Source: Saprospiraceae bacterium
GTDB taxonomy: Bacteria > Bacteroidota > Bacteroidia > Chitinophagales > Saprospiraceae
Assembly: GCA_028285085.1 (NCBI GenBank)
Contig: JANQQI010000053.1
Location: 61,524-125,523, forward strand
Length of the DNA stretch: 64,000 nucleotides
Direction of reading: 5' to 3'
The position numbers and the translations under genes are program-made. The notes beneath the pieces were generated by a model. It made no database searches. It saw only the letters and a list, made by a program, of their open reading frames with translations, and was not told where the DNA came from. Each line of letters opens with the position of its first letter. The stretch's first letter is position 1. Of this stretch, positions 35,687-45,469 are shown one piece after another.

Positions 35687-38392
35687 ATGATTCTGCACTT
35701 TGGATTAGAAATCGACGATCAGGTTTTTCCGCCACCACGGGAAGGTGAACACTATGTCGGCCCCCAAGGCTTGCTTCAGGTCCTGGAAATGCATCTAGGA
35801 CTGAGTGGGTATCCCAACGATAACGAACATTTGCGAATTGAACAGTATCGCCAATTATTGGGTGATTATCTGGTCAATCATCCCGAAGTCTTCTACCGGC
35901 AATCGTATATTGCCGATCAGCTGGCCACGGCGGATCGACTACTCAGCATGCGAGATGAGTTGCTTATCAGTGGTTGGGATTTCACCGTGGCGCCATCCGA
36001 TCCACAACGATTACAAGTGCTGGCGGAGCTTGAAAATGGCTTGGCGGGCACCGAACAAGCACTTGATCCCGGTTTTGCGGAGCGTTTTCAAGAGGTACTG
36101 CGTCAGCTTCCGCAGCGCCAATTCCCCTGTGAGCAGGTGATTTTAAATGAGCCTACGCGGCTTCTCCCTATACATTTTCGCCAACTTTTTAACCTTTTGC
36201 AGCGCAAAGGGATAACCATTGAGGAACGCAACGATCTGACGCCCCGTGGCAACAATGATCTACAAAAATTTCAGGCTTTCCTAAGTCGTGAGCAAGTCAG
36301 CGCGCCGCAGCAGCTCCAAGCCGATGGCAGCCTATTGGTGCTGCGGGCCAAACGTGAAACCGATGCCGCTGTCTTTCTAGCACAAATCCTCGCCGATAAT
36401 CCCGAATTTCGGCCGCTTTGCCTGATTCCGGCAAAAAATCGAGCATTAGATAATGCACTAATTCAGGAAAATCAACCGGCACTCGGCATTTTATCCGCTT
36501 CCTTGGCCCGCCCAAGCTTGCAAATCCTTAAGCTGGCTCCGGCTTTTTTGTGGCGCCCTCTGGATCCTTTCAAAATTATGGAGTTCGTTTCGCTTCCACT
36601 GAAGCCACTCCAAGACGATCTCGCCGAGGTGATCGCCAGATTGATGGCCCAAAGCCCCGGAATTAATAGCGACAATTGGCGATTCAATATCGCCCGCTTT
36701 TTCGAAGAACTACCCACCAAGGCCCAACGACAACCTCGGATTGATCCTGAAGCTATCCGCGAGCAATACCGTTTCTGGTTCGAACCAAAGCAAGTCTACG
36801 ATAGTCATAAAACGGTCCCCCACAGCGAAGTGATCCGTATTTTCGACTACATTCGCCAGTGGGCCCAGGATGCTTTTGAGGAGAGTAATGGTCGTAACAA
36901 TTCGCTACAGGTTTTATCACAACAGGCACGGCGCATCGTCGAATTAGTAGACACTTTACCCGAGTCTGATCGCCAACTTAGTCCCTTGCAGTTGGAGCGC
37001 ATCGTCCGCACGATTTATGAACCTTCACCGGTTGCATTCCCGGATACAGAAATCGGGCATTTGCATTATGTCCACTCTTCCAGTGCCGTACTCGATCAAC
37101 ACGAAGATCTGATTTGGTGGAATTTCACACGAAATGAACCGGAACATTTCTTTTCCAATTGGTATCAAGATGAATTACAATATCTCGCTACACGCGACAT
37201 CCATCTGCAAACTCCTTCGGATCGCAACCAGTTATTGTTATGGCAACGCCCGCGTGCCATTTTAAATACTCAACGGCGGCTTTTACTCGTGATTCCCGAA
37301 AAGATTGATGGCTCGGCAGTCTTCACGCATCCGCTCTACGACGAATTCGAAGCTGCTTTCAGTAATCCAGAGCAAGTCACCGAACACGTGGAGCAGGCAG
37401 ACCATCCTCTCTTGCATCAATGGTTACAAATCCCCAAGCAAGTGACATTGACCAACCGGCAGCTCGGACGGCCTCAAGCTTACATCGAATTACCCGCCAA
37501 AAAATCACTGCAAGCCCGCGAAGCGGAAAGTTTTAGCAGTTTGGAAGCTTTGCTTTACTACCCTTATCAATGGGTCTTCCGGCATCAAATCAAGTTGCGG
37601 AAATCTTCCATCCTCAGTATTGTCCCAGATGTCACGTTACTGGGTAATTTAGCGCACCGCTTTTTTGAATTACTGCTAGAAGAAAAGGGGGTAGAGCAAT
37701 GGGAGAAATCTCAAATCGAGCAGTGGATCGACCGGCAAACTGCTCCACTCTTGGCCCGGGAGGGGGCTGTATTATTGTTGTACGGCCGAGAGCCGGAACG
37801 TATCGCCTTCATCAATCAAATTAAGTACGCCGCCTGGAGTTTGATTTCACTAATCCATAATAATCGCTGGTCGATTCATCGCACCGAAATGGACTTGGCG
37901 GGAAAATTTGAAGGTCTGACCATGCGCGCTAAAGCAGATTTAGTGTTGGAGCGGGAAGGTGAATTGGCGGTGCTAGACTTGAAATGGCGTGGTGCCGCGC
38001 GCCGCAAGCATCAAATCCGCAACGAAGAGGATTTGCAATTAGTTACCTACGCTCACTTACTCACCGAAGATCAAACCTGGGCACATACGGGTTATTTTAT
38101 TCTGGAAAAAGGGCAGCTCATCGCCCGTAACAACCTGGCATTTGAAGAAGTGATCGCTGTCGCTCCCGATGCCGATCACTTGGAAGTCAATCAACGTATC
38201 TGGGGCAAGATGCAGAAGACCTATCGCTGGCGGTTAGCACAACTTGCTAAAGGGTGGATTGAAATCCGTACGGAACAGACCGTCCGGGAATTGGACGAAA
38301 TCTACAATGAGAAGCTCATCGAGCTACTCGAAATGAAAGATAAAAACGCCCCATTTGACGACTATCGTACGCTCATCAATTTGATAGAATAG
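35687..38392 (+). CDS. AddB/RexB-like PD-(D/E)XK nuclease protein
   Basis: About 901 residues from ATG 35687; an in-frame TTG at 35672 would add five residues. The N-terminal two thirds resembles the inactivated helicase part of AddB-type proteins (segments such as LLVLRAKRETDAAVFLAQIL and RPLCLIPAKNRALDNALI), without a Walker A motif. The C-terminal 280 residues carry a RecB-type nuclease: a conserved His in LLGNLAHRFFELLLEEKG, then Asp in RAKADLVLE and D-x-K in AVLDLKW, then LQLVTYAHLL. The partner AddA helicase, expected next door, is not in this window. Its role would be DNA end resection in recombination repair. Confidence 0.8.
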   Translation: MILHFGLEIDDQVFPPPREGEHYVGPQGLLQVLEMHLGLSGYPNDNEHLRIEQYRQLLGDYLVNHPEVFYRQSYIADQLATADRLLSMRDELLISGWDFTVAPSDPQRLQVLAELENGLAGTEQALDPGFAERFQEVLRQLPQRQFPCEQVILNEPTRLLPIHFRQLFNLLQRKGITIEERNDLTPRGNNDLQKFQAFLSREQVSAPQQLQADGSLLVLRAKRETDAAVFLAQILADNPEFRPLCLIPAKNRALDNALIQENQPALGILSASLARPSLQILKLAPAFLWRPLDPFKIMEFVSLPLKPLQDDLAEVIARLMAQSPGINSDNWRFNIARFFEELPTKAQRQPRIDPEAIREQYRFWFEPKQVYDSHKTVPHSEVIRIFDYIRQWAQDAFEESNGRNNSLQVLSQQARRIVELVDTLPESDRQLSPLQLERIVRTIYEPSPVAFPDTEIGHLHYVHSSSAVLDQHEDLIWWNFTRNEPEHFFSNWYQDELQYLATRDIHLQTPSDRNQLLLWQRPRAILNTQRRLLLVIPEKIDGSAVFTHPLYDEFEAAFSNPEQVTEHVEQADHPLLHQWLQIPKQVTLTNRQLGRPQAYIELPAKKSLQAREAESFSSLEALLYYPYQWVFRHQIKLRKSSILSIVPDVTLLGNLAHRFFELLLEEKGVEQWEKSQIEQWIDRQTAPLLAREGAVLLLYGREPERIAFINQIKYAAWSLISLIHNNRWSIHRTEMDLAGKFEGLTMRAKADLVLEREGELAVLDLKWRGAARRKHQIRNEEDLQLVTYAHLLTEDQTWAHTGYFILEKGQLIARNNLAFEEVIAVAPDADHLEVNQRIWGKMQKTYRWRLAQLAKGWIEIRTEQTVRELDEIYNEKLIELLEMKDKNAPFDDYRTLINLIE

Positions 38393-38648
38393 AGATTTTT
38401 TCAAAAAAAACACCTTCCTACGCAACCGTTCTTCCAATGGACCGGGTACTTGATGGCATAAGTCATTAATGACCGACTATTTTAAAATCGAAGTTGCCTT
38501 TGGCCGATTGGCAACTAAATTAGATTACTAAACCCAAGTGTGGTTAATCAGATGAAGGAAAGTTTATGAAAACTTATCGTACCTACTTAATCTAAGTTAA
38601 TCCCCTTCTCTGCTTGCCTCTCAATTCGAACTCTTAAATGTTCTAAAA

Positions 38649-39908
38649 ATGAAAAAATCAATCTTTTTCCTTCTTTTAGCACTTCCATTTCTCTTTCAAA
38701 GCTGTTTTAAGGATAGCTGCACCCGTGAAATGACTTACATTCAAAGCAATCCCATTTATATGACTTGGGAAGACATCCGAGCGGATATTACCTACGAAGC
38801 AGATCGCAAGTTAGAACAACCTGGTAAGATTTATTATTTCAACGACTACCTTTATATCAACGAATTAAGAGAAGGGGTACACATTTACAACAATACCAAT
38901 CCCGAAGCACCAACCAAAGTTGGATTTATCAAAATCCCGGGTAATGTTGACATCTCGATTCGCAATCAAACGCTTTTTGCGGATAATTATACGGACCTAT
39001 TGGCCATTGACATCAGCGACTTGACCGATCCTAAACTGTTGAAACGTATTGAGAATGTATATTATCACTACGGCGAAACAGCACAAGGCGTACTGGTAGC
39101 TTTCGAAACCGAGGAAGTCGTTGAATCGATCCCTTGTGATACCGATGAGGATGCCTGGATTCAGTCAACCCGTAACGGCGGTGGTTTTTTCTTGAACGCC
39201 GAGACTGCTGGTGTTGATTTTGGTGGCGGCGGTGGTGATGGCCTTGGCGGTTCTCTCGCGCGCTTTACGCTTTACGATAACTATCTGTATACTATCGACG
39301 ATTATCAACTACACGTTTATGATATCGCTCAGACTAGCGCACCGGAGCAAATCAATACGATCGGTGTGGGTTGGCAGATTGAAACGCTATTTTCTTACGA
39401 TGACCACCTATTTATTGGTTCTACCACCGGTATGCACATTATGGATGCGACCAATCCCGCTGAGCCTACCCACCGGTCTTCTTACAGTCACGCCTTCGGT
39501 TGTGATCCGGTATTCGTCAAACCACCTTACGCTTACGTAACACTTCGTGATGGCGATATGTGCAATGATGCCGATAATCAGCTGGACTTGGTAGACATCA
39601 GTGATCTTTCTGATCCAAAGCTGGAAAAAGTATTTCCAATGGAGAATCCACACGGTTTGAGTATCCGTGACAATACCCTTTTTGTATGCGAGGGAGATCA
39701 TGGTTTGAAAACATTCGATATTTCTAATCCATTGGAATTGGACGAAAATCAATTGGCTCATTTGCGGAACATCAAGTCGAAGGATGTTATTTCACTGCCC
39801 GGTGAAAACAAAATTCTCTTGGTCATCGGAGATGATGGATTCTACCAATACGATGCTTCCAGCGCTACCAGCTTGGATTTGCTAAGTCGTATTCCGGTGG
39901 GTTTCTAA
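38649..39908 (+). CDS. LVIVD-repeat lipoprotein (beta propeller)
   Basis: 419 residues. The lipoprotein signal (FFLLLALPFLFQSC) puts the lipidated Cys at about residue 19. Repeats of about 45 residues with the pattern (Y/H)(L/V)(Y/F)I...G(V/L)..(I/Y)D(I/V)S(D/N)...P fill most of the chain (for example DLLAIDISDLTDPKLL, LVDISDLSDPKLEKV, LKTFDISNPLELDE), consistent with an LVIVD beta propeller. A Gly-rich insertion (about residues 180-195) interrupts one blade. Likely on the cell surface. It heads a three-gene co-directional cluster with two further exported proteins. Ligand unknown. Confidence 0.85.
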   Translation: MKKSIFFLLLALPFLFQSCFKDSCTREMTYIQSNPIYMTWEDIRADITYEADRKLEQPGKIYYFNDYLYINELREGVHIYNNTNPEAPTKVGFIKIPGNVDISIRNQTLFADNYTDLLAIDISDLTDPKLLKRIENVYYHYGETAQGVLVAFETEEVVESIPCDTDEDAWIQSTRNGGGFFLNAETAGVDFGGGGGDGLGGSLARFTLYDNYLYTIDDYQLHVYDIAQTSAPEQINTIGVGWQIETLFSYDDHLFIGSTTGMHIMDATNPAEPTHRSSYSHAFGCDPVFVKPPYAYVTLRDGDMCNDADNQLDLVDISDLSDPKLEKVFPMENPHGLSIRDNTLFVCEGDHGLKTFDISNPLELDENQLAHLRNIKSKDVISLPGENKILLVIGDDGFYQYDASSATSLDLLSRIPVGF

Positions 39909-39957
39909 AGTAAAGTAGCAAAAAGATTGATAGCTTAAATAGCTAGCTACTAGTGCC

Positions 39958-40332
39958 ATGAAAAAAATAACCTTTATACTTCTTTGCCTCGGCTTGTCAT
40001 CAATGATGGCTTGCCGAGGAGAAGACGATGATGCCACCTGCCGTTTTGATGATCCATTACAAGAACTTCCCTGGCTTGGCGATTTACTGGATTCGTTAAG
40101 TACGGATGCGGTCTTCGGTGTACAACAGCGTGTTGTACAGTACCGTTACGCAGATCAGGATATCTTTCTGATTAATTATTGTGTCCGATGCTTCATTCCC
40201 GTAATAGCCATTCACGATTGCGAAGGCAATATTCTTTGCGGCTCTAACATTAGTAGCGATCAGGGTCCAGAAGATTGTAGTGAGTATTATCGCAATGGCA
40301 GTTGTACTCGTTTGATCTACCCCGAAGAATAG
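39958..40332 (+). CDS. Small Cys-rich lipoprotein
   Basis: 124 residues. The lipoprotein signal reads FILLCLGLSSMMAC with the lipidated Cys before RGEDDD. The mature part has seven more Cys (CRF, YCVRC, DCEGNILC, DCSEYYRNGSC), implying disulfides. The motif VQQRVVQYRYADQDIFLINY and a CDCEG-like knot resemble small Bacteroidota lipoproteins next to LVIVD lipoproteins. It starts 49 bases after the LVIVD gene, so the two probably work together. Function unknown. Confidence 0.7.
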   Translation: MKKITFILLCLGLSSMMACRGEDDDATCRFDDPLQELPWLGDLLDSLSTDAVFGVQQRVVQYRYADQDIFLINYCVRCFIPVIAIHDCEGNILCGSNISSDQGPEDCSEYYRNGSCTRLIYPEE

Positions 40333-40373
40333 TTAAACTTAGTTTAAGTAAATTAATAAGTAATAGTAGTAAA

Positions 40374-41120
40374 ATGTGGAAAGCAATAATTGGTCTGTGC
40401 ATCTGCTGCCTATGGGTAATGGGTGTGCAGGCCCAATCGCCAGCCGGCAATGGCTATCATTTGATCCATCTTAAAGGTGGCAGTCAAATCAAGGGCACCA
40501 TTCTAGAATCCTCAACGAGTGATACCCTGCGCGTACTCATCTCAGGTCGTGAAGAAATAGCACTGCCTAGAACCATCATTCGCAACACCGCCTATATTCA
40601 GCCCAATGATTTAGTCCTGGAGAATGGTAAATTGATTAAAGCAACCGGATTTTACGGCACCCTTGGTATTGGCGTCAATATCGCCAAAGCATCCGATGGT
40701 AATAATTTTAAAATCGGTGGCCTCCCCGGCGATGTTAGCTTTGGCTACTTTTTTAAGCCCCAGCTGGGGATTGGTGTCGGTGCCAGTTTACTGGTTATTG
40801 ACCGCGTCTATATGCCAGTTTATCTGGAGTTGCGCAGTGACCTTTTCCGGCGTTCCACCAGTCCACATTTGTATTTCAAAGCGGGCTACGGTTTTGATGT
40901 ACAAACCAACAACGATGAATTCTCTTCGCACAGTGGTGGATGGAGTTTTCAACCGGGACTAGATTGGCGATTTGCACTCGTTGAAGACCTCAATTTGTTA
41001 TTAGGCTTTGGCTACCAATTCCAGTACGCCGAGAGAAATCGTGAATTGTGGGGCGGTCGGAGAGATCGCGATGAGATCCTCTATAAAAGACTAACATTTC
41101 GATTTAGCTTGCTATTTTGA
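40374..41120 (+). CDS. Exported outer-membrane barrel protein
   Basis: 248 residues from ATG 40374, where a signal peptide (IIGLCICCLWVMGVQA) begins; an upstream in-frame ATG at 40302 overlaps the preceding gene and is rejected. After an N-terminal segment (IHLKGGSQIKGTILESSTSD, a small beta module also seen in similar proteins), the rest is beta-barrel-like (GVGASLLVIDRVYMPVYLEL, LYFKAGYGFDV, LLLGFGYQFQYAE) and ends LTFRFSLLF with a terminal Phe, the outer-membrane barrel mark. It closes the lipoprotein cluster. Confidence 0.75.
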   Translation: MWKAIIGLCICCLWVMGVQAQSPAGNGYHLIHLKGGSQIKGTILESSTSDTLRVLISGREEIALPRTIIRNTAYIQPNDLVLENGKLIKATGFYGTLGIGVNIAKASDGNNFKIGGLPGDVSFGYFFKPQLGIGVGASLLVIDRVYMPVYLELRSDLFRRSTSPHLYFKAGYGFDVQTNNDEFSSHSGGWSFQPGLDWRFALVEDLNLLLGFGYQFQYAERNRELWGGRRDRDEILYKRLTFRFSLLF

Positions 41121-41129
41121 CCAGAAGCA

Positions 41130-41155
41130 GATGCTTTCTCTACGGAGAGAGCATC
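41130..41155. terminator. Weak hairpin between convergent genes
   Basis: Arms gatgctttctc and gagagagcatc pair with one G-U over a 4-nt loop. No good T tract. Possibly a bidirectional terminator; it overlaps nothing coding. Confidence 0.4.
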
Positions 41156-41158
41156 GTG

Positions 41159-41845
41159 CTACTCTATGGCCTGGCGGATGCGTGAACCATTGCTGTAATA
41201 TTTCAAGAAGTCACCCCAAAGCTTGCGCTTTCGTCGGGCCCTTTGCCATACCAATACTCTCTTTCCCGAGTCAATCAATAAAATGCCAATGCGGTGCGCT
41301 TTGCAAAGCTTAGTCAGCTCCCGTCGCTTTTCTCGATTGAGCTTCCGCCAGCTATCTCTGGAAAAAGCCAGCCAACGTTCGTTAGCCGGGTATTCTGCTA
41401 GCTGGTTGAGGACCGGCGCCACTTTATGCCGGTAACTCCCAAAAGTCAACAAGCCATAGGCTGCCGCCCCTACGATGAAGGCATTGAGCGGCAGAAATAT
41501 GCGCATCATCGGATCATCCATCCAAAACAAGGCAAAAAAGCAGCCGCTGAGAATACAAAACAGGCCACCGGCACGCAAACAATTCAGCAAAAAAACTGAG
41601 AGATCAAATTGTGTTTTCATGGCTGCCAAGGTCTTCATGGATTTTGCTTCCATGGATACCACCGTCGTTCCCCACCAAAAATGTTGAAAGGCCAATAACC
41701 CATCAGCACGTTTGCCACCGTAGTCGAGTCGTGTACGCACCTCTGCCTGCAGGTACATTTTACCTTTACGGGCCTTCTTTCGATACCATTCTTTTAAAAA
41801 CTGAAGGGCTCTTCGTTGCACTGTCTGCTCCGAAAGTTGTGGCAT
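41159..41845 (-). CDS. Membrane protein with PD-(D/E)XK nuclease-like residues
   Basis: 228 residues, no signal peptide. The N-terminal 85 residues contain an arrangement like a restriction-endonuclease-like core: Glu35 in LQAEVRTRLDYGG, Asp48 in KRADGLLAF, and Glu66-x-Lys68 in VVSMEAKSM. Two hydrophobic helices follow at about 89-108 and 116-136, then a basic cytosolic tail of about 90 residues (NREKRRELTKLCKAHRIGIL, GKRVLVWQRARRKRKLWG). It may be a membrane-tethered nuclease or a degenerate relative. The sequence match is by motif spacing only. Convergent with the barrel-protein gene. Confidence 0.65.
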   Translation of the reverse strand: MPQLSEQTVQRRALQFLKEWYRKKARKGKMYLQAEVRTRLDYGGKRADGLLAFQHFWWGTTVVSMEAKSMKTLAAMKTQFDLSVFLLNCLRAGGLFCILSGCFFALFWMDDPMMRIFLPLNAFIVGAAAYGLLTFGSYRHKVAPVLNQLAEYPANERWLAFSRDSWRKLNREKRRELTKLCKAHRIGILLIDSGKRVLVWQRARRKRKLWGDFLKYYSNGSRIRQAIE

Positions 41846-41950
41846 AGTGTTTCAATCGTTGTTCCAAATCAAAAATAAACGATTTGATTGTATTTTTTAT
41901 TTTTAAAAACAAAATATTTTAAAAAATACTCTAACAACGATCTAAATAAA

Positions 41951-41987
41951 ACCGCCTTTAGCATCGATGAATGATCCTAAAGGCGGT
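41951..41987 (-). terminator. Intrinsic terminator of the large T9SS protein gene
   Basis: A perfect 11-bp stem (accgcctttag / ctaaaggcggt) with a 15-nt loop. On the minus strand it is followed by a T tract. Confidence 0.75.
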
Positions 41988-42015
41988 CTGATCTTATTTA
42001 ATAAAGCGTCTTATC

Positions 42016-44391
42016 TTATTGCTTCACTAAGCGCAAGGGTTGTGTTTGTGCCTCACCGGATTGAATTTGAGCGATATAGACGCCCGCAATCCAGTCTGCT
42101 CCCACAAATACCTGCCCATTAGATGTTGGTAGAGCACTTTCGTGGACTAATTCTCCTAAGGCATTGTATACGACTAAGTGCGCGTTAGGATCCAATTGTG
42201 GTAAGTCAAACGTAATTTGGAACTGCTCCGTAGAAGGATTCGGCACAGCAAGCAGTTGAACCGCGCTTAAAACCTCAGTGGTGTTTACCGGAGCAGCATC
42301 CCAGACACGGAAATCATCGAGCGCTGACTCCGTTAAATCAAAGTTAGTATTCCCGGTACGAACGATCAATTGCATGTTAGCCGTCGGCTCAATCACCTCA
42401 GCAATGTTTACCTCAAATGGTGTCCAAGCAGGAACGTCTAGTTCATCCATGGTGATCAACTCTAAGGTAGCAGTGGTCAAACCGTTGTCAAGGATAATAC
42501 GTAGCTCATCATCACCGGGAGAAATCGTCTGTGGATTGACCGTAAAGAACCAAGAGGCATAACTGAGCCAGGGTTCGTTGTAAGCCGTCAAATCGAAAAC
42601 CGGAGAAGTCAGAATAACATCACCGCCAGCGATTCCATCTTCGAATAGATCTGGTCCATTACCAGTCACGTAACAGGCCTCTCCAAGGTCCGACTGTACA
42701 TCTTCGTCCGGTGTAAACAAGAAGCCGGCTTGGCTCACAAAAACACCAAAAGGTTCACCGCGTTCCCATTGCCCGTTGAAAGCATCACCAGAAGCAGTCC
42801 ATCCTAAATCGAGCGCAAAGGGATCTTCAAGTCCTTTTTCAATAGGAATTTCCAGATTACCAATAGCATCATTAATCGTCAGAGCACCGGTAAAGCTGGT
42901 TTTATAGCCCCACTTACCGGCATAAATATCGTAGTTGTCAGCAAACATAGCCGGGATATTAAATACGCCATTATCATCTGCTTCTAAGTCAAAATTAAAA
43001 TCTTCATTATAGATATTCACCTTGGCTTGGGGAACCGGGGCATTACTGGAAGCATCGATAACCGTTCCGGTAAAAGCAAATGAAGGTAGGGGCTCCAAAG
43101 CAACATCAAGCTCTGTAATTTCACCATTTTCTAATTCAACCGAAATCGTTTGTGGTGCGTAGCCTGCTTTCTTAACGAAAACATCGTAAGTGCCCGCTAC
43201 ACCATATCCGGTGGCATAAGAGCCATCACCCGTAGAGCGATCATCAACATTGGTGTCAAGAATTTGGATAGTCGCATTCGAAATGGCATTGCTGTTGGAG
43301 GCGTCAGTAATGTTTCCTTCTAACCAGCAGGCACGTACATAATTTGGTTCTAAGACATACAGCCCGTTACCAATATCTGAAATCAGAATCAAGCCGGATG
43401 GTAAGTAAGGATATGCCCCCCAGGCCCCCTCGAAGCCCGTTGATGCCGGAATATAGGTATCAAAATTACCTACCTCCACAAGATTTTCGGGTCGTGATCC
43501 GTCGACGATAATGCACCCATCTGTGTAATAAGAAATAATCAGCCAATCGTTCCAAACGTGAACATTGTGCGGCAGAACGCCATCGCCCAGAGTTTCATAA
43601 GGCCGAAACAGGTCCAGCTCCGTAATATTATCGGGGTCGGAAATATCATAGGAACCAATGGGGGCATTAGCGACTTCATCGGTCGTAAATAAAATCGTGC
43701 TATCATCCGACAACCAAGCGTTGTGCGTGAAATCCGCATCCGTAGGATGGTTAGCGATAAAAATCGGATTGGTCTTGTCCGTTACGTCATAGATGGTAAA
43801 AACACCATCTTCGATATCGGAGGTGTACACAATATTTGCTCGGGCGTAGCTATCGTGAGAGTAAATGGCGGGTCCCGCTCCGACGAAGATCGGTGAACCG
43901 GGCGTAGTCATCACGTCAACGAAGAGCAAACCACCGTCATTCACATTGCAACCTGATAAGTAAGCAAAACCAAATTCATCGATGAAGATATTATGACAAG
44001 GGCCGACGGTACCGAGATTTGGTAAGTTGGGGGCCCAGTTGACCTGGCTAGCGGAATTCGGTAAGTCCGAAAGATCAATGACGGCTACTCCGCCGCCGGT
44101 TTCATTCGTAACGTAGGCGTACTCTCCCCAGGTTTTAATGTCTCGCCAGTTTGAGGCGGCACCTTCCAAAAAAGCGACTTGAGTAGGATTCTCAGGATTT
44201 TCCAATGAGACAATAGATACACCAGTTCGTACACCGACTATGGCATACTCCGTTCCGTCTGGGGCCACATATCCCCAGATATCACTCAAGATTTCGTCAT
44301 AAGTTAGATTACCACGATAAGTGACATTGAGTTGTGCAAATAATTGGACGGTAAAAATTGAGAGTAGAGAAAATAGTAATAGTTTTTTCAT
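42016..44391 (-). CDS. T9SS-exported choice-of-anchor-B/LVIVD protein
   Basis: 791 residues. A signal peptide (residues 1-19, FTVQLFAQ) leads to a choice-of-anchor-B beta propeller (about 20-355) with features such as DIWGYVAPDGTEYAIVG, WRDIKTWGEYAYVTNE, GPCHNIFIDEFGFAYLSGCN and LPHNVHVWNDWLIISYYTDG. Two carboxypeptidase-regulatory-like modules follow (WLEGNITDASNSNAISNATI and FTGTVIDASSNAPVPQAKV), then a jelly-roll-like domain (about 500-710) and a C-terminal T9SS type A sorting domain (AVPNPSTEQFQITFDLP...WIAGVYIAQIQSG). Probably secreted or attached to the cell surface. Function unknown. Confidence 0.9.
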   Translation of the reverse strand: MKKLLLFSLLSIFTVQLFAQLNVTYRGNLTYDEILSDIWGYVAPDGTEYAIVGVRTGVSIVSLENPENPTQVAFLEGAASNWRDIKTWGEYAYVTNETGGGVAVIDLSDLPNSASQVNWAPNLPNLGTVGPCHNIFIDEFGFAYLSGCNVNDGGLLFVDVMTTPGSPIFVGAGPAIYSHDSYARANIVYTSDIEDGVFTIYDVTDKTNPIFIANHPTDADFTHNAWLSDDSTILFTTDEVANAPIGSYDISDPDNITELDLFRPYETLGDGVLPHNVHVWNDWLIISYYTDGCIIVDGSRPENLVEVGNFDTYIPASTGFEGAWGAYPYLPSGLILISDIGNGLYVLEPNYVRACWLEGNITDASNSNAISNATIQILDTNVDDRSTGDGSYATGYGVAGTYDVFVKKAGYAPQTISVELENGEITELDVALEPLPSFAFTGTVIDASSNAPVPQAKVNIYNEDFNFDLEADDNGVFNIPAMFADNYDIYAGKWGYKTSFTGALTINDAIGNLEIPIEKGLEDPFALDLGWTASGDAFNGQWERGEPFGVFVSQAGFLFTPDEDVQSDLGEACYVTGNGPDLFEDGIAGGDVILTSPVFDLTAYNEPWLSYASWFFTVNPQTISPGDDELRIILDNGLTTATLELITMDELDVPAWTPFEVNIAEVIEPTANMQLIVRTGNTNFDLTESALDDFRVWDAAPVNTTEVLSAVQLLAVPNPSTEQFQITFDLPQLDPNAHLVVYNALGELVHESALPTSNGQVFVGADWIAGVYIAQIQSGEAQTQPLRLVKQ

Positions 44392-44601
44392 GAATTCAAG
44401 GTGTTTTAATTGAGTTGTATGAGCTGTATTTTTGAGTTGATCTTATTACTTAAATAATATTTTACGATAAGAGTTGATTGTGTTCTTTTGAAAGCAAACT
44501 TAAATGTCCTTTTCAAAGCAAACAATCTTAATCTACTGAACCACAGAAAAAGCAGTCTGAAGTCCAAAAATCAGTTTCCGAAATACATTTTTATACTAAT
44601 C

Positions 44602-45363
44602 TTAAACTAGCGCATCTTCGGGGACCACATCCGGGCGAAGTCTTTCGAGGGCTTCCAAAGTACCCGCTACTGTAGCCAAAGGTGGTGCGACCATAAAACC
44701 GATTCCGGTCATCAATAGCAGCATGAATACGGTGCCGTTGCCCATTGCCAGGCCGCGGTGCTCGCGCACAAAGCTGACGCTACCGCGCACGGAGAAATAG
44801 CGCTCCAGGGTATAATCCAGGTTACCAAATCCGGCATAGTTGGCTTGTACCAGAAAAATCAGGAAGGGCGAGATCCAACCGATAACGGGAATAAAACCAA
44901 AAATGAACAAGACTAAAGTGAGAAATAACTCGCGGGATAAATTGCGTAAGGATAGTCGAATACCACGCATAATATCGCTGATAGCTTTACTCAGACGGAA
45001 TGGCTGCTTTGGTAATGGTCCGAGCAAACGTTCTTCGACCTTGGCCGATAAGATGCTCATAAAGGGCGCAACCAGAATGAGGATAAGATACTTGAAACTA
45101 AGCAGACCACCGATTCCCACCATCAATCCACCAACCCAACTACTGACCGACTGAATGGTGCCACTCCCCCACTCCCAGGAATACCAGGATACTAACCAAT
45201 GCCCAACGTCGTCGGCTAATTGCCAACTCGCATAGGCCACTCCTCCTCCCAGAACGATACTAATAAATGCCGGAATCAGTGCGTAGTGCCATAGCCCTAA
45301 GTGATTAATCGAATGAATCGCCCGACCGTAGGCGCGGATACCATCGAAAAAATCGCGAATCAT
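44602..45363 (-). CDS. EI24/CysZ-like membrane protein
   Basis: 253 residues. Four or more hydrophobic segments are seen (about 24-45, 75-102, 150-172, 208-230), with the opening FFDGIRAYGRAIHSINHLGL that starts this family and a middle RLSLRNLSRELFLTLVLF region. Relatives include E. coli CysZ, a sulfate permease, but Bacteroidota members are not tied to cysteine genes, and none are nearby here. Convert to transport of sulfate only with caution. A hydrophobic C-terminal half ends with an acidic tail (LRPDVVPEDALV). Confidence 0.75.
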   Translation of the reverse strand: MIRDFFDGIRAYGRAIHSINHLGLWHYALIPAFISIVLGGGVAYASWQLADDVGHWLVSWYSWEWGSGTIQSVSSWVGGLMVGIGGLLSFKYLILILVAPFMSILSAKVEERLLGPLPKQPFRLSKAISDIMRGIRLSLRNLSRELFLTLVLFIFGFIPVIGWISPFLIFLVQANYAGFGNLDYTLERYFSVRGSVSFVREHRGLAMGNGTVFMLLLMTGIGFMVAPPLATVAGTLEALERLRPDVVPEDALV

Positions 45364-45469
45364 GTGGTTGTTTTAAGTGAGTAATGAATCACGTCCACAA
45401 TGATAACTTTCGACGACAAATAAAGGCGAGAAATTCGCGCGAAACATTACTTTTTTCGACAAAAGTCCT

